From NCBI GenBank assembly GCA_963676725.1, contig OY781463.1:992001-1056000 (forward strand): a stretch of DNA of 64,000 nucleotides, read 5' to 3'. Under the pieces are notes generated by a model. That model had not been told where the DNA came from and did no database searches. It saw only the letters and a list, made by a program, of their open reading frames with translations. Both the position numbers and the translations under genes were made by a program. This stretch comes from G963662905 sp963676725 (GTDB lineage Bacteria > Bacteroidota > Bacteroidia > Bacteroidales > WRLA01). This document shows positions 54,444-63,962 of this stretch, piece after piece. Each line of letters begins with the position of its first letter. Position 1 is the first letter of the stretch.

Positions 54444-55679
54444 ATGGCAAAAAAGACCAAAGAATTTTGTTCCTTTTGCGGAAGGCCCCGCGATGAAGTA
54501 GATATGCTGATCTCCGGATTGCATGCGCATATTTGCAATTTATGTGTTGATCAGGCTGTGCTGATTGTTAAAGAAAATCAGGCGCATAGTTCTAAATCAA
54601 AAAAATTGGCTTTTGAATTGCCAAAACCTCAGGATATTAAAGTCCTGCTCGATGAGTATGTAATTGGTCAGGATGATGCTAAACGCGTTCTTTCCGTTGC
54701 TGTGTATAATCACTATAAACGCATCGATCAGCCTGTTGCTGAAGATGATGTGGAAATAGAAAAGTCGAATATTCTGATTGTTGGTGAAACTGGAACAGGA
54801 AAAACCCTGCTGGCACGAACAATTGCAAAAATGCTGCAGGTGCCATTCTGTATTGCTGATGCAACCGTACTTACAGAGGCTGGCTATGTTGGTGAAGATG
54901 TGGAGAGTATCCTTTCTCGCCTATTGCAAGCATCTGATTATGATGTAAAAGCGGCAGAACGCGGTATTGTTTTTATTGATGAAATTGATAAAATTGCACG
55001 AAAAAGTGATAATCCAAGCATCACACGTGATGTTTCCGGAGAAGGTGTGCAGCAAGCACTGCTTAAACTCCTCGAAGGTGCAGTTATTAATGTGCCGCCA
55101 CAAGGAGGTCGGAAACATCCTGAACAAAAAATGATTCAGGTAAATACAAAGGATATTCTGTTTATTGCAGGCGGCGCTTTTGACGGGATCAACGAAAGGA
55201 TCGCTTCACGCATGCGTACAAATTCAATCGGATATGCCTACGAGAAAGATGTAGAACAGATCGACCGCGATAATATGTTGCAGTATGTGGCGCCACCGGA
55301 CATTAAAAGTTTTGGCTTAATCCCTGAAATCGTTGGTCGTATGCCTGTGGTAACTTATCTGAATCCACTTAAGCCGGATGCTTTAAGGCGTATTTTAACA
55401 GAGCCGAAAAATGCTTTGGTGAAGCAGTTCACTAAGCTCTTTGAAATGGATAAACTCAAATTAACTTTTGATGAAGATGTACTCGAGTATATCGTTGAGA
55501 AATCCATTGAATATAAACTCGGTGCTCGTGGTCTTCGCTCGCTTATGGAAGCTGTTCTGGCCGATGCGATGTTCGAATTGCCCTCAAAGAAAAGCACCAA
55601 AAAATTGCATGTGGATTTGAAATATGCCAAAGAAAAACTGAGCAAAAAAGGCGTACATAAATTCAAAGTCGCCTCCTAA
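54444..55679 (+). CDS. clpX: ATP-dependent Clp protease ATP-binding subunit
   Basis: 411 residues. The zinc-binding domain has Cys9, Cys12, Cys31 and Cys34 (CSFCGRPRDEV ... CNLC). Walker A is GETGTGKT at about residue 113 and Walker B is FIDEIDKIA at about 173. The RKSDNPSITRDVSGEGVQQALLKLLEG region and the C-terminal small domain (LGARGLRSLMEAVL) are present. Length is normal. ClpX unfolds tagged proteins and feeds ClpP. Confidence 0.96.
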   Translation: MAKKTKEFCSFCGRPRDEVDMLISGLHAHICNLCVDQAVLIVKENQAHSSKSKKLAFELPKPQDIKVLLDEYVIGQDDAKRVLSVAVYNHYKRIDQPVAEDDVEIEKSNILIVGETGTGKTLLARTIAKMLQVPFCIADATVLTEAGYVGEDVESILSRLLQASDYDVKAAERGIVFIDEIDKIARKSDNPSITRDVSGEGVQQALLKLLEGAVINVPPQGGRKHPEQKMIQVNTKDILFIAGGAFDGINERIASRMRTNSIGYAYEKDVEQIDRDNMLQYVAPPDIKSFGLIPEIVGRMPVVTYLNPLKPDALRRILTEPKNALVKQFTKLFEMDKLKLTFDEDVLEYIVEKSIEYKLGARGLRSLMEAVLADAMFELPSKKSTKKLHVDLKYAKEKLSKKGVHKFKVAS

Positions 55680-55694
55680 AAGATTATTTGCCCC

Positions 55695-55736
55695 AAAAAG
55701 GCTGTCTGCAATTTGTTTGTAGACAGCCTTTTTTTA
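55695..55736. terminator. Bidirectional terminator after clpX
   Basis: AGGCTGTCT (55699-55707) pairs with AGACAGCCT (55721-55729), followed by a T-run to 55736. AAAAA precedes the stem, so it also works for the convergent minus-strand gene ending at 55860. Confidence 0.85.
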
Positions 55737-55859
55737 TTGTGCACCTTTTGTTACAAAAACTTAAAAATCAATCATTCCAATGATCAATGGGAAGAGTAAT
55801 CTAAATTTTTTAGAATGGATCGATCGATGTATTAATCTGTTGATTTCGCCTAAAAGTAT

Positions 55860-58268
55860 TTATTTTCCGAAGCTTTCGAGATAATAATTCCCTTTTGCCT
55901 TTTTCTGTTCTTTTCCTTGGAGATTATAAACAAAACTCAGGATAAAATATTGGGATTCGTTTTTGCGGCGGTTGCTTTGGCTGTATTGATATCCGTTTTC
56001 GTCGGTACCCTCTAAATCCAAGCCATATTTATAAGTATTGAAGACATCCGAAATTTTAAAGATTATTTTTCCTTTATTGTTTAATATCTGTTTATTAACC
56101 GCCAAATCTGCATAATATCTACTGGTATAGGTTCCCATCACATCGGGTAAAGGCGAACGGTAATAGCAACTAAGCTGTATGCTGAATTTTTCGGGAAGCT
56201 TCCATTTTTGGCTAATGCTCCCGGTCCAAGCTGTATGTGATCGATCAATATTATTTGGGCCGTATTCGCCTTTCAGATGGGTATAAAATACATTCGCATT
56301 CGCATGGATGGTCCACCATTGAAAAGGGTTCGTCGATATAGAAAATTCACTACCAAGTAGTTGGGCGTGATCAAGATTCATAAAAGTAACGAGAAGGGCG
56401 CTGTCGTTGGTGGCAAATTTTACTCGTGATATTGCCTGATCAATATCCCTATAATAAATGGAGAATATTCCGCTGGCCTTTTGGAAGCTATAGTGTGTGC
56501 CCGTTTCAATGGAGTGCACATATTCCGGTTTTAGGTCCGGATTGCCAATATGCATATTTAAAATATCAGCATATTCATTGGTATATGGATTAAGCATATT
56601 GATTTTAGGGCGGTTAATCCGTATGTTATACGTCAGATACGCCATAAAATTTTTTGAGAGCTGTTTTGATAAGTGTGCCGATGGGAATAAATCAAAATAC
56701 GCTTCTTTTTGCTTGCCAAGCTGATTATTGCTGGTGTATTCCCCTCTCAGGCCAAGTTGAAAATCGAACGGCCTGAGCTTTCCTTCTATATTGATATAGG
56801 CTGCATTGATGTTCTGAAGATAATGGAATGTATTGGCTAGAGCGCTATCTTGTTCCCAGATGTTGTCCTGTAAGGATTCTGATGAAAAATCGTTAAACAG
56901 ATCTTTATTGCTGTATCGGTATCCTGTCTCAATCCTCAGGGAATCGCCTAAGGGATGGATGTAATCCAATGAAAATGTGGCAATTTTGTTCTGCTGCTCC
57001 GCTTCTGTATTTTGCAGCTCCTTATCCCTTTCATTCTGCTCAGGATAAAAAATCTGATTCATTTCCTGAACCTGGTGAAAGTGGTTGTAATGAGCATCCG
57101 CCTCAAGTTTTTGCCCTTTTTCATTGAAATAAATCATGTAGTTCACATCTCCGTCAATGGAATAATTATCGAGTGATAATTCAATGTCATTCAATGAGTT
57201 GTAAATTATTTCGCTATTGTCTCCCTGTGTTTGATAGTTGATTTCCCTTTCTGCCGAATTGAACTTTTTTGATCCAATGACTGAAATGCCAATCTGTTGC
57301 TTTTTACTAATGCTGTAATTAAAACCTGTATTCAGCAATAGATTATTAAGCGTTTCATCCTGACGATCAAATTGATAGTAATCGTGTGTATTCGGGGCGT
57401 CGAAATTTTTTCTGATATGTTCCTTGGTTTGAAACCTGATTTTGTGATCATAGCCTCCATTTACAAAGAAGCCTGATTTTTCTGAAAAGCCGGAATAGCC
57501 AATATTGGCGCCAAAGTTTTCGGGAATTCCGGCATGTAGGGAGAGTGTTGTTTTTTTGCTCGTTTTATTCCCTGATTTTAAAACAATATTGATAATGCCT
57601 GACATCCCGTCTGCCTCAAATTTGGCAGAAGGGTTATTGATGATTTCAAGTCGGTCGATTTGTCCTGTAGGGATTTGATCCAGTGATTTTACAAGTTCCG
57701 ACTTTTTTCCGTTTAACAGGATCGTAACTTTATTGCTGCCCCTATACTGAATATTTCCATTAACGTCAATGTCAATGGAGGGAAGGCTTTGCATTAGGTC
57801 GATGGCATTTCCGCCGGCTAAAGTGCTGTTTTGTGCAACATTTAGGGTGGTTTTTTCGATACCGGAAGAAATCATTTCCTTTTCGGCAGTAATTTCTACT
57901 TCAGAAATTAGAAAGCTTTTTTTCTTTAAAGCGATCTTGAGTATTGTATTATTACTGCTTATTTCAGCTGTAATTTCTTGGTTTTCATAGCCCATATAGG
58001 TGGCATGAATTTTATATTTCCCTTGCGGGATATCCTTGAGGACGAATGATCCATTGATATCAGTTATTGCGCCAAAGCTAATTGTAGAATCCGGTAACGA
58101 ACTGATTAATAAAGAGGCAAAAGCCAATCCTTCTTGAGTACTTTCATCATAAACCTGTCCTGAAATTTGCCCTAAAGGAGTAATTGCAGAACCTGATTTG
58201 GCACCAAGAACTGCCCAAAGAAACAGAGCAAAAACAATCTGTCGGAACATTTTTTCTTTAAAGGGCAT
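55860..58268 (-). CDS. Outer-membrane beta-barrel protein with CarboxypepD_reg domain
   Basis: 802 residues with a signal peptide (FALFLWAVLGAKSGSA). The first domain is CarboxypepD_reg-like (about 30-110, GQISGQVYDESTQEGLAFASLLI). A plug-like region follows (about 135-225: GGNAIDLMQSLPSIDIDVNGNI, then NPSAKFEADGMSGIINIVLK). The rest, about residues 240-790, is a beta-barrel of the OMP_b-brl_3 kind. Such proteins resemble TonB-dependent receptors but the substrate is unknown. No SusD-like partner is adjacent, so it is not part of a polysaccharide locus here. A start at 58250 (MFRQ) is possible. Confidence 0.85.
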   Translation of the reverse strand: MPFKEKMFRQIVFALFLWAVLGAKSGSAITPLGQISGQVYDESTQEGLAFASLLISSLPDSTISFGAITDINGSFVLKDIPQGKYKIHATYMGYENQEITAEISSNNTILKIALKKKSFLISEVEITAEKEMISSGIEKTTLNVAQNSTLAGGNAIDLMQSLPSIDIDVNGNIQYRGSNKVTILLNGKKSELVKSLDQIPTGQIDRLEIINNPSAKFEADGMSGIINIVLKSGNKTSKKTTLSLHAGIPENFGANIGYSGFSEKSGFFVNGGYDHKIRFQTKEHIRKNFDAPNTHDYYQFDRQDETLNNLLLNTGFNYSISKKQQIGISVIGSKKFNSAEREINYQTQGDNSEIIYNSLNDIELSLDNYSIDGDVNYMIYFNEKGQKLEADAHYNHFHQVQEMNQIFYPEQNERDKELQNTEAEQQNKIATFSLDYIHPLGDSLRIETGYRYSNKDLFNDFSSESLQDNIWEQDSALANTFHYLQNINAAYINIEGKLRPFDFQLGLRGEYTSNNQLGKQKEAYFDLFPSAHLSKQLSKNFMAYLTYNIRINRPKINMLNPYTNEYADILNMHIGNPDLKPEYVHSIETGTHYSFQKASGIFSIYYRDIDQAISRVKFATNDSALLVTFMNLDHAQLLGSEFSISTNPFQWWTIHANANVFYTHLKGEYGPNNIDRSHTAWTGSISQKWKLPEKFSIQLSCYYRSPLPDVMGTYTSRYYADLAVNKQILNNKGKIIFKISDVFNTYKYGLDLEGTDENGYQYSQSNRRKNESQYFILSFVYNLQGKEQKKAKGNYYLESFGK

Positions 58269-58431
58269 GATGCAATTATTTTTGCAATCTTATAGAATAA
58301 TTTTAGATTTTTTGCACCTCATTTTTTACTGCCTTTCATGTCGTACAAAGCCGAACCGATGTTTTTATTTTGGCAAAAAAATAGGGCTGCGGATTAATAG
58401 GGGAGGCAAAGCCTGCAAAAATTTCCCAATA

Positions 58432-58467
58432 AAAAAGGGGGCTATCGTCGAAAGAATCCCCCTTTTT
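58432..58467 (-). terminator. Terminator after pfkA
   Basis: AAAAAGGGGG (58432-58441) pairs with CCCCCTTTTT (58458-58467). On the minus strand the stem ends in TTTTTT. It begins 20 bases after the pfkA stop. Confidence 0.8.
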
Positions 58468-58487
58468 AAATGGTCATATATTTTTCA

Positions 58488-59588
58488 TTAGAACTTATGT
58501 CCAAAGCTGATACCAATCCCTTTGGCAGTGCGCATCAATGCGGTATCGGGGGTAACAAGGTTTGGCTTTTGAATTGCATCCTTAAGCGTTACTGAAGTGA
58601 TTTTGGGATGACGGTAAGAAACCATATGTCCGAATTTTCCTTCCAGAGCCAGCTCAAAAGCTTTAACGCCGTATTGAGTAGCCAATACACGATCGTATGC
58701 AATAGGCACTCCACCGCGTTGAATATGTCCCAGTACAGTTTCGCGAATGCTATGTTCGCAACCGGCAAGGCGCAGCTGATGCGAGAGCTCATGGGCAACG
58801 CCACCTAAGCGCACATTTTCATAGCCAACTTCAGTGTTTTGTTCGCGGGAGAATTTTCCACCTTTTGCTCTGGCACCTTCAGCGATAACGATATTCACAA
58901 AACCTCTTCCACGTTTAAAACGTGAATTAATTTTTTCCATGACGAGATCAAGATCGTATGGGAACTCAGGCAGTAAACAGATTTCTGCGCCACCGGCAAC
59001 GGCAGCATTCAGTGCAATCCAACCGGCATAGCGCCCCATAACTTCCATAATCAATACGCGATTATGGCTTGCAGCTGTTGTTACAAGTTTGTCAACAGAT
59101 TCGGTGGCAATTTGTACAGCTGTTTGGAAACCGAATGTAGAATCGGTTGCAGATAAGTCATTATCGATTGTTTTTGGAACCCCAATAATATTGAGTCCTT
59201 TTTCAAATAGTCGTTGGGAAATTCGCTGTGAACCATCACCACCAATATTGATTACTGCATCAATGCCGAGGTATTTTATTTTACGGATCATTTCATCAGA
59301 ACGATCTGCTGCTCCCCAAGTGCCGTCTTCTTTTTTATAAGGCCATGCAAAAGGGCCTCCTTTATTCGTTGTTTCTAAAATGGTTCCACCGCGATAGTGT
59401 ATGCCACTTACTTTTTTCTCGTCTAGGAGAACAATTTCGCTGGGTTCCCACAGAACGCCATTAAATGCTTGGATACTTCCCAGTACTTCCCAATCTTTTT
59501 CAAGCGAAGCCCTTTTCACAACTGCTCTGATAACAGCATTTAGTCCAGGACAATCTCCCCCTCCGGTTGCAATTAATACTCTTTTCAT
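58488..59588 (-). CDS. pfkA: 6-phosphofructokinase
   Basis: 366 residues. The phosphate loop is GGGDCPGLNAVIRAVV (residues 9-24), not the GGDAPGMNA form of E. coli. GGDGSQR lies at 116-122 and PKTIDNDL at 138-145. At the two positions that separate ATP- from PPi-dependent enzymes, this protein has Gly119 (ATP-type) and Lys139 (more usual in PPi-dependent or mixed subgroups). The phosphoryl donor therefore cannot be assigned with confidence. A glycolytic role in fructose-6-phosphate phosphorylation is expected either way. It is transcribed alone. Confidence 0.9.
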   Translation of the reverse strand: MKRVLIATGGGDCPGLNAVIRAVVKRASLEKDWEVLGSIQAFNGVLWEPSEIVLLDEKKVSGIHYRGGTILETTNKGGPFAWPYKKEDGTWGAADRSDEMIRKIKYLGIDAVINIGGDGSQRISQRLFEKGLNIIGVPKTIDNDLSATDSTFGFQTAVQIATESVDKLVTTAASHNRVLIMEVMGRYAGWIALNAAVAGGAEICLLPEFPYDLDLVMEKINSRFKRGRGFVNIVIAEGARAKGGKFSREQNTEVGYENVRLGGVAHELSHQLRLAGCEHSIRETVLGHIQRGGVPIAYDRVLATQYGVKAFELALEGKFGHMVSYRHPKITSVTLKDAIQKPNLVTPDTALMRTAKGIGISFGHKF

Positions 59589-59806
59589 AAATTCATTTTG
59601 TTAAACAAAATAGCATCCTTCTCTCCGAATTCGCTGATATTTTCTTAATATTAGTGTTTTATGCAATTAAGAAAATTGCATCTTTTCTCCTAATTTATAA
59701 AATCTCGGCAAATATAGGCATTTTAAGGAAGTTCTTGTTTTAAGTAATGTTTAATTTTGTGGCATAATTTTGGATAATGATACTTTTTTGCTGAATATGC
59801 TGAAAT

Positions 59807-60385
59807 ATGAACAGGATTTACTCTACTATATTGTTGGTTTTTATGTTTTTTGGGCTTTTTGCTCAGGAAAAATCCTATGTATTGCATGCTAGAATGAGCG
59901 GTAATGATACCCTGCCAATTATAGAACTTCCTGGTTTTTTTGTATATCCTCCTATGACCTTCAAGAATAAACGGCAATATAAACGCTATAATAAGCTGGT
60001 TAGAAATGTAAAAAAAGTATATCCTTATGCACGCCTGGCCGGACTAAAATTGCAAGAATATGAGGAAATTCTAATGGCAGCGCAAACAAAACCGGAACGA
60101 AGGAAAATCATGAAAAGGGCTGAGAAAGAAATTCAGGACGAATTTGGTGATGAGCTGAAAAAGCTTACTTTTTCTCAGGGTAAAATTCTTATTAAGTTGA
60201 TTGACAGGGAAACAGGGACATCTTCTTTTGAATTGGTGCAGCAACTCAGGGGGAAATTTATTGCTTTCTTTTGGCAATCTTTTGCGCGTATTTTTGGCTA
60301 TAACCTAAAGGTGCATTATGATCCCGAGGGCGATGATGCGGCAATAGAACGTATTGTAACACTCATAGAAAACGGGCAAATTTAA
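59807..60385 (+). CDS. DUF4294 domain protein
   Basis: 192 residues with a signal peptide (LLVFMFFGLFAQEK). The domain DUF4294, known from Bacteroidota, is recognised from LPGFFVYPPMTFKNKRQYKRY and NVKKVYPYARLAGLKLQEYE. It is basic and helical in the middle. Function is unknown; envelope location is expected. Two -7-like boxes precede it (TAATTTTG at 59752 and 59765) without a clear -33 box. The gene is convergent with the sugar transferase gene, with one base between their ends. Confidence 0.8.
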   Translation: MNRIYSTILLVFMFFGLFAQEKSYVLHARMSGNDTLPIIELPGFFVYPPMTFKNKRQYKRYNKLVRNVKKVYPYARLAGLKLQEYEEILMAAQTKPERRKIMKRAEKEIQDEFGDELKKLTFSQGKILIKLIDRETGTSSFELVQQLRGKFIAFFWQSFARIFGYNLKVHYDPEGDDAAIERIVTLIENGQI

Positions 60386-60386
60386 T

Positions 60387-61805
60387 TTATTTTCCTCGGC
60401 CTTGTATTACAATAAGCACAGTATAAATTAGGATTTTGATATCCATGGCAATGGACATATTTTCCAGATAAAGAAGGTCGTATTTTAATCGCTCGATCAT
60501 CTCCTCAACATTTTCCGCATAACCAAAACGCACTTGCCCCCATGAGGTAATGCCGGGTTTAATACGCAGCAGCAAACGGTGTTGCGGTGCTTTCTTAGCG
60601 ATCTGATCAATAAAATATTGGCGCTCTGGCCTGGGGCCTACCAAAGACATATGCCCTTTCAGTACACTATAAAATTGAGGAATTTCATCGAGACGTACTT
60701 TGCGCATAAAACTGCCAAAAGGAGTAATTCGTGGATCGCTTTTCGAACTGAGCATTGGTTTTCCATTATGCTCCGCATCCTGATACATTGAACGAAATTT
60801 ATGCATGGAAAAACTTTTGCCGTTTTTGCCTACTCGATCCTGAGTATATATAATAGGACCTGGGGAACTCCGCCAAACACCAATTGCCGTGAAAATATAG
60901 GCAGGAATTAAAATAATCATTGCAATTATGGAAATGACCACATCCATCCCTCTTTTTAAAAACATCTGCCATGCAGGCATAGGATCCGGTGCAATCTCAA
61001 TAAGCGGCGAAAAAATAGAACTTGTCCGAACCGTACCCATAAGGATATCCTGCATCAGCGGAATAATTTTAATCACAACATTCGTATCCTGAATTTCCGT
61101 GATGATGCGGTCAACCGTGTTTTTTTCGGAGCGCTCTATGGCAATAATAATTTCATCGACTTTATGCCGTGCAATAATTTGATTGAGGTCTTTATAGGAT
61201 CCTAAATAGGGTAGATAATCTTCCAGTTTATAAAAATCCATATCCATTGCGCTCACAAAACCAACAAAACGGTTGCCGGGAGAATGGATTTGGTCTTCTA
61301 TTTCATGATAAATATTTTCTGCATTACCATTGCTTCCTACAATCACAGTGCGAAAACCAATTTTACGTTTTCTTAATTTATTGATTGTGCGTGATGTGAG
61401 TATGAGACGAGGAATATAGGTTAAAACGAAATGTACGACAAAAAGCACTAAAAATGATTGGTAATAGCTTTTATACGTAACAATGAAATCATCGAGAATA
61501 AGAACAAAAAAGATGATTGTAACTCCAATAATAGTGATTGTTAGTGTTTGCCCTAATTCCTTTAATCGTGATTTTCTATAGATTCTTCTGTAGGCACCCA
61601 TCATTACATATAGGAAAAGCCAAAAAATTGGGATTACAACAATTCCAAGCTGGAAGTTATAGTCGTGAAAAACAATGCGAATATGCTCGTAAAAATAAGG
61701 ATCAATATAATATTTCCTGTAGACGAAAAACAAGCTCCATGCCAATAGGGCACTCAGATAGTCCAATGTGAGATATTTAATAACCTGAAGTTTACGGTTC
61801 ATCAT
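60387..61805 (-). CDS. Undecaprenyl-phosphate sugar phosphotransferase, WcaJ-like
   Basis: 472 residues. Four or five N-terminal helices are followed by a CoA-binding-like segment (FRTVIVGSNGNAENIYHEI) and a C-terminal bacterial sugar transferase domain with KRGMDVVISIIAMIILIPA, YTQDRVGKNGKSFSMHKFRSM, VRLDEIPQFYSVLKG and HMSLVGPRPE. Such enzymes start exopolysaccharide or O-antigen repeat synthesis by putting a sugar phosphate on undecaprenyl phosphate. A lipoprotein gene precedes it by 13 bases. No other polysaccharide gene is next to it, so the substrate sugar is unknown. Confidence 0.88.
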   Translation of the reverse strand: MMNRKLQVIKYLTLDYLSALLAWSLFFVYRKYYIDPYFYEHIRIVFHDYNFQLGIVVIPIFWLFLYVMMGAYRRIYRKSRLKELGQTLTITIIGVTIIFFVLILDDFIVTYKSYYQSFLVLFVVHFVLTYIPRLILTSRTINKLRKRKIGFRTVIVGSNGNAENIYHEIEDQIHSPGNRFVGFVSAMDMDFYKLEDYLPYLGSYKDLNQIIARHKVDEIIIAIERSEKNTVDRIITEIQDTNVVIKIIPLMQDILMGTVRTSSIFSPLIEIAPDPMPAWQMFLKRGMDVVISIIAMIILIPAYIFTAIGVWRSSPGPIIYTQDRVGKNGKSFSMHKFRSMYQDAEHNGKPMLSSKSDPRITPFGSFMRKVRLDEIPQFYSVLKGHMSLVGPRPERQYFIDQIAKKAPQHRLLLRIKPGITSWGQVRFGYAENVEEMIERLKYDLLYLENMSIAMDIKILIYTVLIVIQGRGK

Positions 61806-61818
61806 ACGGATATCTATC

Positions 61819-62724
61819 TTATTGGTGGATTAGGCGTAGGTTATCTAAATAAATAATGCTTTCGTCTACTGCTGAAGATTTTCCGGCTCCGAAAAAGATT
61901 TTAAAACTCGTTGCTCCGTAAGCCGAAGAAACGGCCTGAGTAAGGGTAATATACACTTTGTTCCAGTCTTCATGTGCGTTATAAACCAACATGGCGTGAT
62001 AAGTAGGGTAGGCGTCTTCATAAATTACAATGCCAACTGTAAATGGACTATTGTTTTTATAGTTCATTTCGAGGAAGATGGGCGTTCCATCTTGTGGCAG
62101 CACATAGGCTTCGCGGGTTACTACTTCAAATATATCATCATCTTTGCTCATCCGAACAATGCCGGAATGCAGCCCTTCAAAAGTATTTGGATCGTCATTT
62201 GGTGTCAGCTCGATATTTACTGTGCTCAGGCTTGTTGTGTCTAAAGAGATGAAGGCATCTTCAAAATTTTCCTGCCAGGCAAAAATGCAGCTTTCTGCAT
62301 ATGAAGTAAATAAGGTATTCTTACCATTTATAAACTGTGTGCCAATATGTGTAATACTATCTTCCGCTATATTAATATCCATTTCGATGCGATCAAAAAA
62401 TGGGTATGCCGCACGTGTATTGATTAGCCCATTAAGCATAATGCCCGGACGTATTTTCATATTTACCAGACCTTTATCAAGTACGGGGATTGTTGCCGGT
62501 AGTTCATATCCTCCAATAAGTTGGTCGTCGATATAAACCCATACATCTGTAATTTTGGCAGAAAGGCTTCCGTCGTAAGAAACAGAGTTGTGTAAGCCAA
62601 TGCTGTCAATAGAAATATATGCAGGGATTTCTTGTTCCCCTTCAAATTTTTCACAGGAAGAAAGCAGGAGAATAAATCCAGCTAAATATGTGATTAAAAA
62701 TAATTTACGTAAGAGTATCTTCAT
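61819..62724 (-). CDS. Lipoprotein of unknown function
   Basis: 301 residues with a lipobox ILLLSSC (Cys27). The rest is mostly beta and acidic, beginning EKFEGEQEIPAYISIDSIGL. It ends with a segment resembling a carbohydrate-binding jelly-roll edge (ESIIYLDNLRLIH). The gene is co-directional with the sugar transferase gene and close to it, so they may act in the same envelope process. I do not recognise the family. Confidence 0.65.
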   Translation of the reverse strand: MKILLRKLFLITYLAGFILLLSSCEKFEGEQEIPAYISIDSIGLHNSVSYDGSLSAKITDVWVYIDDQLIGGYELPATIPVLDKGLVNMKIRPGIMLNGLINTRAAYPFFDRIEMDINIAEDSITHIGTQFINGKNTLFTSYAESCIFAWQENFEDAFISLDTTSLSTVNIELTPNDDPNTFEGLHSGIVRMSKDDDIFEVVTREAYVLPQDGTPIFLEMNYKNNSPFTVGIVIYEDAYPTYHAMLVYNAHEDWNKVYITLTQAVSSAYGATSFKIFFGAGKSSAVDESIIYLDNLRLIHQ

Positions 62725-62843
62725 ATGCTGCTTTGCCGGAATTTGATACGATTGTTCAACTTATCCTTACTAACGATAATTATACTGGGCTTATTGCATA
62801 AAATTTTTAAGGAATTATTCAGTTGTGGAAGCGAATAATAAAA

Positions 62844-62883
62844 AGCTCATATACCCCTTTTTTTTAAAGTGTATCTGAGCTTC
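62844..62883 (-). terminator. Terminator after the Gfo/Idh/MocA gene
   Basis: AAGCTCA-TATAC (62844-62855) pairs with GTAT-C-TGAGCTT (62872-62883) with one bulge. On the minus strand it is followed by TTTTTATTATT. It lies 58 bases after the stop at 62941. Confidence 0.65.
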
Positions 62884-62940
62884 TTTAACGATGCAAAAAC
62901 ACCATCATCCAAAAAAAATAACAGCAATAAGTATATTCAT

Positions 62941-63936
62941 TTAAACTTTTTGCTGTGCCATTTGATCGTGGATAATCGTGTTGATTGTATTGGCCAATTC
63001 AAGCGCCCTGTGTCCATCCATCATACTTACTGTTGGTTCTGTTTGCTTGTTGATGGCATCTGCAAATGTTTGCAGTTCTGTTTCAATGGCGTTAATATTC
63101 TCTGACTCAGGTTTTTCAAAAATTATTTGTTTTGCTTCCTTGCCATCTGAGGGCTCAAGGATCATTGCAAAGGGATCTTCAACTTTTGAAGGATCTACTG
63201 TTTTTATGCGTACAATTTCGCTTTGCTTTTCAAGAAAATCGACAGAAACATAGGCGTCATTCTGGAAAATTCTGATTTTGCGCATATTCTTCAGGCTGAT
63301 GCGTGATGCTGTTAGATTGGCAACGCACCCATTTTCAAATTCAATGCGTGCATTGGCAATGTCCGGTGATGAGCTCACAACGGCAACGCCACTAGCGCTT
63401 ATATTTTTTACTTCCGATTGTACAATACTTAATACAATATCCAGGTCGTGTATCATCAGATCCAGAATTACAGGAACATCGGTTCCCCTTGGATTGAACT
63501 GACTTAAGCGATGGCCTTCAATAAATAGCGGCTTATTAATGAATGGTCTGGCAGCCAGAAATGCAGGATTAAAACGCTCTACATGACCAACTTGTACTTT
63601 TACTCCGGCTTTATTTGCCAGTTCGATGAGTTTATAAGATTCTTCGGTGGTGGCAACAATTGGTTTTTCAATAAAAACATGCTTTTTGCGATCAAAAGCT
63701 TTTGCGGCGCATTCAAAATGAGATATTGTGGGAGTTACAATATCGACCACTTCCACTGCATCGAGCAAACTTTCTATGGTTGGATAGCTTTCGATGCCAT
63801 ATTCTTCCATAACTCTTTCTGCGTTTTCACGATCAGGGTCATAAAAACCAACCAATTGATAATCTTCAATGTTTTTTAAGCATTTGATGTGGATTTTGCC
63901 GAGATGTCCGGCTCCGAGAACTCCTATTTTTAGCAT
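62941..63936 (-). CDS. Gfo/Idh/MocA-family oxidoreductase
   Basis: 331 residues from ATG 63936; the open frame reaches a TTG at 63957 that overlaps the -7 box, so the shorter start is chosen. The NAD(P)-binding Rossmann motif is IGVLGAGHLGKIHI (residues 3-16). The catalytic-type EKP motif (HVFIEKPIVATTEE) is at about residue 87, and the sugar-binding side has VGHVERFNPAFLAA. Family members oxidise or reduce sugar and cyclitol substrates. The substrate is unknown. Confidence 0.88.
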   Translation of the reverse strand: MLKIGVLGAGHLGKIHIKCLKNIEDYQLVGFYDPDRENAERVMEEYGIESYPTIESLLDAVEVVDIVTPTISHFECAAKAFDRKKHVFIEKPIVATTEESYKLIELANKAGVKVQVGHVERFNPAFLAARPFINKPLFIEGHRLSQFNPRGTDVPVILDLMIHDLDIVLSIVQSEVKNISASGVAVVSSSPDIANARIEFENGCVANLTASRISLKNMRKIRIFQNDAYVSVDFLEKQSEIVRIKTVDPSKVEDPFAMILEPSDGKEAKQIIFEKPESENINAIETELQTFADAINKQTEPTVSMMDGHRALELANTINTIIHDQMAQQKV

Positions 63937-63954
63937 GAGGTGTGTATTTTGCTG

Positions 63955-63962
63955 CAAATGTA
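63955..63962 (-). promoter_or_regulatory. -7 box of the Gfo/Idh/MocA gene
   Basis: TACATTTG on the minus strand matches TAnnTTTG. No TTTG was seen at the usual distance upstream within the window. The predicted start would be near 63948, close to the ATG at 63936. Confidence 0.4.
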
